A stretch of 11,656 nucleotides of DNA, from assembly GCA_947565265.1 (NCBI GenBank), contig CANOFK010000014.1, positions 1-11,656 of the forward strand, given 5' to 3'. Source of the stretch: an uncultured Clostridia bacterium. GTDB lineage: Bacteria; Bacillota; Clostridia; Oscillospirales; Acutalibacteraceae. The first letter of the stretch is position 1. Each line of letters starts with the position of its first letter. Shown piece after piece: positions 1 to 5,559 of this stretch. The position numbers and the translations under genes were made by a program. The notes under the pieces are model-generated. The model was not told the origin of the DNA. It saw only the letters and a list, made by a program, of their open reading frames with translations, and did no database searches.

Positions 1-98
1 AACAGCGCCCGAAAGCGCGGCCCCAAAAGTTTTTGAAGAGTGCAGGGAAACTTTTCCCAAAAAGTTTCCTAGCCCGCCGGAGGCGGCCTTAGGCAAAA
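1..98. repeat. Intergenic direct repeat, copy 1 (degenerate hairpin)
   Basis: This segment matches 146-243 at 94 of 98 positions without gaps (my hand count; differences at 56, 57, 70 and 71). It begins at the first base of the window, so its true left end may lie outside. It contains a GC-rich start (gcgcccgaaagcgc), an A/T block, an imperfect version of the 15-bp inverted repeat that is perfect in copy 2, and a small hairpin ccgcc-gga-ggcgg. The 70/71 change breaks the distal part of the stem. I see no reading frame with protein-like composition. It looks like a dispersed intergenic element rather than a gene. Confidence 0.85.
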
Positions 99-145
99 AG
101 AAAGCAATAAAAATCAGCCTGATTGCGCGGGCATAAGCCCCCAAT
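99..145. other. Spacer between the two repeat copies
   Basis: This 47-bp spacer is more AT-rich than the rest of the window at its left end. It contains two short palindromes, atcag-cc-tgat near 111-122 and gggc-ataa-gccc near 129-140. The 14 bases gcataagcccccaa (131-144) recur exactly just after ispDF, where they cover that gene's stop codon (8744-8757). I found no convincing -35/-10 pair for ispE here. Nothing else is supportable. Confidence 0.4.
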
Positions 146-243
146 AACAGCGCCCGAAAGCGCGGCCCCAAAAGTTTTTGAAGAGTGCAGGGAAACTTTT
201 TTCAAAAAGTTTCCCTGCCCGCCGGAGGCGGCCTTAGGCAAAA
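146..243. repeat. Intergenic direct repeat, copy 2, with a perfect 15-bp inverted repeat
   Basis: Second copy of the repeat at 1-98, ending about 18 bp before the ispE ribosome binding site. Inside it, 187-201 (gcagggaaacttttt) and 204-218 are perfect reverse complements separated by 2 bases, so the RNA or single-stranded DNA can form a near-continuous 15-bp hairpin. A second small hairpin, ccgcc-gga-ggcgg, follows. No U-run follows the long hairpin, so it is not a standard intrinsic terminator for either strand. It most resembles a REP-like or small non-autonomous intergenic repeat. It would lie in the ispE leader if transcription starts upstream of it. Confidence 0.85.
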
Positions 244-279
244 GCCCAACCGGCGGCAAGAGGAAGGGAGTTGAGGAAG

Positions 280-1128
280 ATGAAGGTAAAGGCATTTGGA
301 AAGATCAACCTGACGCTGGACGTTGTGGGAAGGCGGGAGGACGGGTACCATTTGCTGGACACGGTGATGCAGACGGTATCCATATGGGACGAGTTGGAGA
401 TCATGCCGGGGAAGGAGAAGGGCATCTGCCTGGAGTGCAACCGGGAGAGCCTGCCCCTGGACAGCAAGAACACGGTATACCGGGCGGTCAAGTTCTTTTT
501 GGCAGATCGTGGCCTGCACCGGGAGGACCTGTATGTATACATCCACAAATTCATCCCCACCCGGTCGGGCATGGGCGGCGGCAGCGCGGACGCGGCCGCA
601 GTATTGCGCGGCCTGAACGAGATGTATCAGGCGGGGCTGAGTGAAGAGCAGTTGATGGCCATAGGGGCGCGGGTAGGGGCCGATGTGCCCTTTTGCGTAG
701 CGGGCGGGGCCGCCCGCTGTACGGGCACGGGCACCGAGGTATCCCCCGCGCCCATGATGCCGGATTGCTGGCTGGCCATTTGCAAGCCCCCTGCGGGCAT
801 GAGCACCCCCCGGGCCTACGCGCTGCTGGACCAGTACCCCCTTTCCAGCACCCAGGCAACCCCCCGGATGATGGACGCCCTGAACGCGGGCAACCTGCGC
901 CGGGTAGCCAAGGGCCTGGCCAACCGGTTTGACGAAACCATCCGCATGGGGCAGGTGCGCAGCGTCAAGCGGGCCATGCTGGAAAACGGCGCCCTGGGCG
1001 CCATGATGACCGGCAGCGGCTCCGGGGTATACGGTATTTTTGAAACCGAACAGCAGGCGCGGGCCGCCATGCGTAAAATGGAGCACCTGGGGAAGGTGTT
1101 CCTGGTACGCCCCTGCAAAGGGGTCTAA
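280..1128 (+). CDS. ispE: 4-diphosphocytidyl-2-C-methyl-D-erythritol kinase (IspE)
   Basis: IspE phosphorylates the 2-hydroxyl of CDP-methylerythritol with ATP, the fourth step of the cytoplasmic MEP isoprenoid pathway. The 282-aa product has the usual family length. It starts with the hallmark KAFGKINLTLDV and REDGYHLLDTVMQ stretches, carries the GHMP-kinase glycine-rich ATP loop PTRSGMGGGSADAA (about residues 93-106), has GADVPF around Asp135, and ends with the GHMP C-terminal motif MTGSGSGVYGIF. Lys8 and Asp135 sit where the catalytic Lys/Asp pair of the family lies. I chose the ATG at 280 because the homology begins there and gggag lies 9 bases upstream; an in-frame TTG at 271 would add only three residues. 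It is followed after 96 bp by spoIIR. Its substrate-supplying partner, ispD, is 6.4 kb downstream in ispDF. Confidence 0.96.
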   Translation: MKVKAFGKINLTLDVVGRREDGYHLLDTVMQTVSIWDELEIMPGKEKGICLECNRESLPLDSKNTVYRAVKFFLADRGLHREDLYVYIHKFIPTRSGMGGGSADAAAVLRGLNEMYQAGLSEEQLMAIGARVGADVPFCVAGGAARCTGTGTEVSPAPMMPDCWLAICKPPAGMSTPRAYALLDQYPLSSTQATPRMMDALNAGNLRRVAKGLANRFDETIRMGQVRSVKRAMLENGALGAMMTGSGSGVYGIFETEQQARAAMRKMEHLGKVFLVRPCKGV

Positions 1129-1163
1129 AGCCTGCCCAAGGCCTCTGAAAATCCGCCGGCCCT

Positions 1164-1193
1164 GTATAAGCGGGGGGCGGGCGTCCCATACTT
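1164..1193 (+). promoter_or_regulatory. Candidate sigma-F-type (forespore) promoter of spoIIR
   Basis: GTATA at 1164-1168 fits the forespore -35 consensus GywTA. After a 15-bp spacer, tcccatactt at 1184-1193 keeps the A.A.Tw core of the sigma-F/sigma-G -10 element but lacks its leading GG. The predicted start would be near 1200, leaving about 25 nt before the spoIIR ATG. In Bacillus subtilis spoIIR is known to be transcribed by sigma-F, which is why this match was sought. One half-match in a GC-rich spacer could be chance. Confidence 0.3.
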
Positions 1194-1224
1194 TTCCCAA
1201 ATACTGGAAAAGGCGGGACGGAAA

Positions 1225-1848
1225 ATGAAAAATTGGGCAAAACGGATGATGCCTCTGGCGGCTGCCTGCGGGCTGGTACTGGCGGCCTGTGTAGGCTGGC
1301 TGCGGGCCGCGGCGGCCACAGAGCTGCTGCCGGAGAACATACTGCGCCTGCACGTGGTGGCCAACTCGGACAGCCGGGAGGACCAGGCCCTCAAGCTACA
1401 GGTACGGGACGCGGTGCTGGAAGAAGCCGGCCGCTGGTGCCGGGGGGCGGGCAGCCTGGAAGAGGCCAACGCCCTGGTGTGCGTACATCTGGAGGGGATT
1501 AGGCAGGCGGCAGAGGAAACCGTACGGGCCCAGGGTGCCGGGCAGACGGTGCGGGTACAGGTAACGGAGATGTTCTTCCCCACCCGCGCCTACGAAGGGT
1601 TTACCCTGCCGGCCGGGCGCTACCGGGCCCTGCGGGTCACGCTGGGGGAGGGTGCCGGGCGCAACTGGTGGTGCGTGGTGTTCCCGGCGCTGTGCCTGCC
1701 CGCCGCGGGCGAGGGTGCCGGCGGCGACATTCTGGCAGCCCTGCCGGAAAGCCAGCGGGCGCTGGTAGAGGAGCCGGGGCGCTACCGGGTGGAGTTGAAA
1801 GTGACGGAGTTATACGAACGGCTGAAGGAGTGGCTGCGGGGCACGTAA
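1225..1848 (+). CDS. spoIIR: Stage II sporulation protein R (SpoIIR)
   Basis: SpoIIR is made in the forespore, exported to the intermembrane space, and activates the mother-cell protease SpoIIGA to process pro-sigma-E, linking the two compartments' programmes. The 207-aa product begins with a basic N-terminus and a hydrophobic segment at about residues 8-30, which serves as signal peptide or anchor. It carries two family signatures: RLHVVANSDSREDQALKLQVRD (about 41-62), and FPTRAYEGFTLPAGRYRALRV followed by NWWCVVFPALC (147-157). B. subtilis SpoIIR is slightly longer (about 224 aa). The ATG at 1225 has only a weak Shine-Dalgarno (aggcggga, 6 bases upstream), but the signal-like segment directly follows it. 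A terminator-like hairpin closes the gene. Its presence is the strongest sign that the host forms endospores. Confidence 0.94.
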   Translation: MKNWAKRMMPLAAACGLVLAACVGWLRAAAATELLPENILRLHVVANSDSREDQALKLQVRDAVLEEAGRWCRGAGSLEEANALVCVHLEGIRQAAEETVRAQGAGQTVRVQVTEMFFPTRAYEGFTLPAGRYRALRVTLGEGAGRNWWCVVFPALCLPAAGEGAGGDILAALPESQRALVEEPGRYRVELKVTELYERLKEWLRGT

Positions 1849-1849
1849 C

Positions 1850-1874
1850 CCGGGCCGCTTGGGGCCGGTTTTTT
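1850..1874 (+). terminator. Intrinsic terminator-like hairpin between spoIIR and addB
   Basis: Two bases after the spoIIR stop, ccgg(g)cc at 1850-1856 pairs with ggccgg at 1863-1868 around a 6-nt loop, with one bulged G, and six T follow at 1869-1874. The stem is short but all G/C. It lies only 4 bases before the addB Shine-Dalgarno (ggggagg, 1879-1885), leaving no room for a promoter between them. It may partly insulate addB from forespore transcription or work as an attenuator, with addB also transcribed from a promoter inside or before spoIIR. Confidence 0.55.
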
Positions 1875-1890
1875 GTAAGGGGAGGCGCGT

Positions 1891-4800
1891 ATGCTGCAAT
1901 TTGTTTTGGGCCGGGCGGGCAGCGGCAAAACCGAATACCTGCGCCGGGCGCTGGCGGCTAAAGCCCTGGCCGGCGATACCCGCTGCATGATGCTGGTGCC
2001 TGAGCAGTACAGCTTTGAAACGGAAAAGGCCATGCTCCGGCTGGCCGGGCCCCAGCGGGCCAACGCCATCAGCATTGTCAGCTTTACCCGGCTGGCGGAG
2101 ATGGTGTTCCGCCGGGAGGGGGGCGCGGCGGGGCGCAGGCTCAGCGACGGGGGACGGCGGATCCTGATGTCCTCCGCCATCGCGGCCTGTGAGGACGGGC
2201 TGTCCGTTTACCGCAGCGCCGCACGCGCCGGGCGCCTGACCGACCTGATGCTTACCGCGGTGGACGAGTTGAAAATGTGCGGCATCGCCCCCACGGGCCT
2301 TGGGGAGGCCGCCGGCCTGCTGGAGGACCGGGGCCTGGCCCAAAAGCTGCGGGAGGTAGGGGCCGTCTACGCCGCTTACGAGGCGCTGGTGGCGGCCTCC
2401 TATCTGGACGCCCGGGACGACCTGACCCGGCTGTGGCAGGCCCTGCGGGGCGCCAACCTGTTTGCGGGCTATACCCTAGCGGTGGATTCCTTTGAGGGCT
2501 TTACCGTGCAGGAGCAGCAGGTGCTGGGGGAGCTGCTGTGCCAGGCGGACCAGGTGCTGGTGGGCCTGTGCACAGACGGCCTGCCCGACAACGGGTCGGG
2601 GCTGTTCGCGCTGGTAAACCGCACCCGGCGGCGGCTGACGGCCCTGGCGGAAAAACAGGGGGTACAGGTGCAGCCCCCGGTGCTGCTGGCCGGCGCGCCC
2701 CGGTTTGAAAACGAGAACCTGAAACTGCTGGAGGCCCAGCTTTTCTGCCGGGAGGAGTCGTTGGTGTCGCCGGACGCAGAGGGGGTCACCCTGTTCCGGG
2801 CCAGGGGTGTATACGAGGAGGCGGAGTTCGTGGCGGCCTCCATCCGCCGGCTGGTGATGGAAGGTATGCGCTACCGGGAGATATCCGTTATCTGCCGCAA
2901 GCCGGAGCAGTACTTCGGCAGCCTGGACGTGTCCCTGAAAAAGCGGGAGATCCCCTGCTTTATGTCCCAGCCGGTGCGGGTGGACGCGGAGCCGGTGTGC
3001 AGGTTCGTGCTGGGCGCCTTTGAGGCGGTGCAGGAGGGCTTTGACACCGACGGGCTCATGGAACTGCTAAAAACCGGGGTTTCCGGCTTTACTGCGGAGG
3101 AGATATCCGGGTTGGAGAACTATGCCTTTTTGTGGCGGATGCGGGGCCGGGACTGGCAGCAGCCCCTGGTGCGGCATCCACGGGGCTTTGGGCGGGAGAT
3201 GACGGAGGAGGACCGGGCGCGGCTGGAAGAGTTGGAGGGGCTGCGGTGCCGGCTGGTGCAGCCTCTGGAGCGTTTTGCGGCGGCCACGGCAGACTGTTCC
3301 GGCGCGCAGCTCAGCCAGGCGGCATACCAGTTGCTTATGGACTTTGAACTGGAAGAGAGCCTGCCCGCCTACTGCCGCCAGTTGGAACTGGCCGGGGAGG
3401 ACGCCCTTGCCGCCCGCCAGATGCGGGTGTGGGACCTGCTGATGGAAACCCTGGACCAGATGCACAGCATCCTGGGGGACCGCAAAACCCCGCGGGAGCG
3501 CTTTTACCGCCTGCTCCGGGAGGTAATGGCCGGGGAGGACGTGTCGGAGATCCCCCAAACCGTGGACCAGGTGCTGTTCGGCACGGCAGAGCAGGTGCGG
3601 CAAACGTCCCCCCAGGTGGTTTTCCTCATGGGCGTCACCCAGGGGGACCTGCCCCTGGCCCCCCAATCCACCGGGGTGTTTTCCGACGCGGAACGGCGGG
3701 CGCTGATCGAACTGGACCTGCCCTTGGGGGACCCCCTGGAGCAAAAGGCCATGGAGGAGCGGTACCTGGCCTACTCGGTGGCCTGCCTGGCCAGCCGGGC
3801 CCTGTACATAAGCTGGCCGGGCACGGCGGGCGGCGAGGACAAGGAACCCAGCGAGCTGGTGGCAGAGGTGCAGGGGGTATTCCCCGGCCTGACGCCCCTG
3901 GGGGAACTGCCGGAGGCCCTGCTTTCCAACGCCCAGGAGGCGGCGTTCTCCCGCATGGCAGCCCGCTGGCAAGAGGACAGCCCCCAGGCCGCGGCCCTGC
4001 GGCTTTTTGTCCGGGAGGCCCCGGACTACGCCGGCCGGCTGGCCGCCCTGGAGCGGGCAGCCGGCGGGCGCCCCCAGCGCCTAAAGGAGCCGGAAATGAT
4101 AAAAAGCGCCTACGGCCAGGGGCTGTGGCTGTCCCCCACCCAGGTAGAAACCTTCTACAGTTGCCCCTTTAAGTACTTCTGCCGGTACGGGCTCAACGCT
4201 CGCGAGCACCTGCCGGCCCAGGTGGACGTAATGCAGTATGGCACGCTGATGCACTACCTGTTCGAGCAGGTATTCCGCGTCGGCCCGGCGGAACGGGCCC
4301 GCTGGAGCCCCCAGGAACTGGAGGCCCTGGTGCGGGGGATGGTAACCCAATACGCCGCGGAAAACATGGGCGGCCTGGAACTGCTGGACGGGCGCCAGCG
4401 CTACCGGCTGGACCGGATGGCGCAATCGGCCTGCAAGCTGATCGCCCATGTGGAGGAGGAGTTGGCCCAAAGCCGCTTTGTGCCCCAGCATATGGAATGG
4501 CGGCTGGGGATAGACGCGCCCCCCCTGCGGGTAGAAACCGGCAGCGGCACGGTGGTAACGGTGGGGGGCACCATCGACCGGGTGGACGTATACCGCAGCC
4601 CGGACGGGAAAGGCTATGTGCGGGTCATCGACTACAAGACCGGCAATAAGGCGTTCCGGCTGGCAGACGTGCTGCATGGGCTGAATATGCAGATGCTGGT
4701 GTACCTGGCCGCCCTTTGCCAGCAGGGGGACTGGGCGCCGGCAGGGATCCTCTATATGCCGGCGGTAGACCCCAGCGTCAGCGTAGAGCGGGGCGCGGAT

Positions 4801-5205
4801 CCGGAAGAGGTCAAAAAGGCCGGGGACAGGCTGCTGCGTATGAGCGGCCTGGTGCTGGACGACGGGGAGGTCATCCAGGCTATGGAGGCCGGGGCAAAAG
4901 GGAGGTTCATCCCCGTTACCCTGAAGAAGGACGGCCAGCCGGACGCCAAAAGCCCGGTGCTGGGGGCCGGGGCGCTGGAACAGGTGCTGGCCTACTCCAA
5001 GCGGCTGATCGCCTCTATGGGGCGGGAGCTGGAAAACGGGCAAGCGGCGGCAAGGCCCAACCTGGCCAACAAGCCCGCCTGCCGGTATTGCCCCTACGGG
5101 GCCGTGTGCGGCCAGGAGTACGGCGAGCGGGACGCCCAGGCCGACCATACCGGCCTCAAAGAGGCCATGGGAGAGATAGAAAAGCGATTGGAGGAAAGCC
5201 TATGA
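1891..5205 (+). CDS. addB: ATP-dependent helicase/nuclease AddAB, subunit B (AddB)
   Basis: AddB is one half of the Firmicute AddAB complex, the functional counterpart of RecBCD, which resects double-strand breaks and responds to Chi to start RecA-dependent repair. The 1104-aa product is near the family's usual length. A Walker A loop GRAGSGKT (residues 7-14) is followed by the AddB-typical MLVPEQYSFETE. The C-terminal RecB-type nuclease shows GTLMHYLFE, Asp896 in GTIDRVD and the catalytic DYKTG (Asp914, Lys916). Four cysteines match the Fe-S staple of AddB: Cys758 in FYSCPFKYF, then Cys1064, Cys1067 and Cys1073 in a CX2CX5C pattern. The start has ggggagg 5 bases upstream. The gene appears intact. 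addA, which commonly follows addB, is not next; a 67-aa miniprotein overlaps the stop instead. Confidence 0.96.
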   Translation: MLQFVLGRAGSGKTEYLRRALAAKALAGDTRCMMLVPEQYSFETEKAMLRLAGPQRANAISIVSFTRLAEMVFRREGGAAGRRLSDGGRRILMSSAIAACEDGLSVYRSAARAGRLTDLMLTAVDELKMCGIAPTGLGEAAGLLEDRGLAQKLREVGAVYAAYEALVAASYLDARDDLTRLWQALRGANLFAGYTLAVDSFEGFTVQEQQVLGELLCQADQVLVGLCTDGLPDNGSGLFALVNRTRRRLTALAEKQGVQVQPPVLLAGAPRFENENLKLLEAQLFCREESLVSPDAEGVTLFRARGVYEEAEFVAASIRRLVMEGMRYREISVICRKPEQYFGSLDVSLKKREIPCFMSQPVRVDAEPVCRFVLGAFEAVQEGFDTDGLMELLKTGVSGFTAEEISGLENYAFLWRMRGRDWQQPLVRHPRGFGREMTEEDRARLEELEGLRCRLVQPLERFAAATADCSGAQLSQAAYQLLMDFELEESLPAYCRQLELAGEDALAARQMRVWDLLMETLDQMHSILGDRKTPRERFYRLLREVMAGEDVSEIPQTVDQVLFGTAEQVRQTSPQVVFLMGVTQGDLPLAPQSTGVFSDAERRALIELDLPLGDPLEQKAMEERYLAYSVACLASRALYISWPGTAGGEDKEPSELVAEVQGVFPGLTPLGELPEALLSNAQEAAFSRMAARWQEDSPQAAALRLFVREAPDYAGRLAALERAAGGRPQRLKEPEMIKSAYGQGLWLSPTQVETFYSCPFKYFCRYGLNAREHLPAQVDVMQYGTLMHYLFEQVFRVGPAERARWSPQELEALVRGMVTQYAAENMGGLELLDGRQRYRLDRMAQSACKLIAHVEEELAQSRFVPQHMEWRLGIDAPPLRVETGSGTVVTVGGTIDRVDVYRSPDGKGYVRVIDYKTGNKAFRLADVLHGLNMQMLVYLAALCQQGDWAPAGILYMPAVDPSVSVERGADPEEVKKAGDRLLRMSGLVLDDGEVIQAMEAGAKGRFIPVTLKKDGQPDAKSPVLGAGALEQVLAYSKRLIASMGRELENGQAAARPNLANKPACRYCPYGAVCGQEYGERDAQADHTGLKEAMGEIEKRLEESL

Positions 5206-5405
5206 GCAAAAAGGCAGGCAAAGCCGCCGGCAGAAGGGGAAAGCCCGGCACCGGGGCCAAGTTGGCGCTGGCCATCGTAACCTGCATCAACCTGGCCCTA
5301 ACGCTGGCCCTGTCCGTCCGGCGGCGCCAGGACGTACTGCGGGCCGTCAGCCAGGACGGCCGGGTACAGCTACTGCTGGAAAAGCCCCGGCACCAAGGGC
5401 CGTAG
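5202..5405 (+). CDS. Small single-pass membrane protein coupled to addB (unknown function)
   Basis: I do not recognise this 67-aa product. Its ATG overlaps the addB stop as ATGA, and ggagg at 5190-5194 sits 7 bases upstream, so translation is likely coupled to addB. The N-terminus (about residues 1-20) is very basic with many Lys, Arg and Gly. Residues about 21-38 (LALAIVTCINLALTLALS) form a hydrophobic helix long enough to span the membrane. An RRRQ stretch and a short charged tail follow. The layout suggests a small integral membrane protein with positive charges on both sides of the helix, so topology is unclear. No cysteine motif or enzyme motif is visible. The bidirectional terminator begins 20 bp after its stop, so it is the last gene of the unit. 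A longer in-frame reading upstream lies entirely within addB and is not believed. Confidence 0.62.
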   Translation: MSKKAGKAAGRRGKPGTGAKLALAIVTCINLALTLALSVRRRQDVLRAVSQDGRVQLLLEKPRHQGP

Positions 5406-5424
5406 GCCCTCCCGGCAAGCGTCA

Positions 5425-5464
5425 AAAAAAGGCCGCCCACCCGGCTTGGGGGGCTGCCTTTTTT
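5425..5464. terminator. Bidirectional intrinsic terminator between converging genes
   Basis: aaaaaaggccgccc (5425-5438) and gggctgcctttttt (5451-5464) form a 14-bp stem with one mismatch around a 12-nt loop. The T-run at 5459-5464 serves the plus-strand addB unit. The A-run at 5424-5430 becomes a U-run on the minus strand and serves the Na/Pi transporter gene, whose stop is about 96 bp away. The position between two convergent units fits a shared terminator. Confidence 0.88.
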
Positions 5465-5484
5465 GTGTTTCTTTTTCTTCTTCC

Positions 5485-5514
5485 GCCCTGCCACGGAGAA
5501 AGGCCCGGCAGGGC
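5485..5514. repeat. Inverted repeat gccctgcc / ggcagggc
   Basis: A perfect 8-bp inverted repeat (5485-5492 and 5507-5514) with a 14-nt loop. The same two arms occur at 8775-8782 and 8799-8806, and a shorter gccctg/cagggc version lies at 7345-7365. No U-run follows on either strand. It lies in the 3' untranslated part of the minus-strand transporter transcript and might stabilise its 3' end. Confidence 0.6.
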
Positions 5515-5543
5515 AATTAGGCAATTAGGCAATTAGGCAAATC
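5512..5543. repeat. Short tandem repeat of ggcaatta
   Basis: Three exact head-to-tail copies of the 8-bp unit ggcaatta (5512-5519, 5520-5527, 5528-5535) are followed by a decayed fourth copy, ggcaaatc, and then gggcaaac. The array overlaps the right arm of the adjacent hairpin and ends 17 bp before the transporter stop codon. Its AT content contrasts with the flanks. Simple slippage-type microsatellite. Confidence 0.85.
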
Positions 5544-5559
5544 GGGCAAACCAGGCGGC

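Noticed and set aside
187..218. Terminator of a gene upstream of the window
   Set aside because: The perfect inverted repeat has internal A/T runs but no T-run after the stem on either strand, and it belongs to a repeated element.
1..243. CRISPR array
   Set aside because: Only two copies, 98 bp long with one 47-bp spacer and no cas genes; this does not fit array geometry.
123..644. Plus-strand open frame running from the repeat into ispE
   Set aside because: Out of frame with ispE, Gly/Arg/Pro-rich, no family resemblance; produced by lack of stops in GC-rich DNA.
202..1353. Long minus-strand open frame across ispE
   Set aside because: It is opposite a fully recognisable ispE and part of spoIIR, with composition biased to Arg, Gly, Pro and His, as expected from the complement of GC-rich codons.
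3067..5148. Two long minus-strand open frames within addB
   Set aside because: They lie wholly opposite addB, have no ribosome-binding site worth naming and no recognisable motif.
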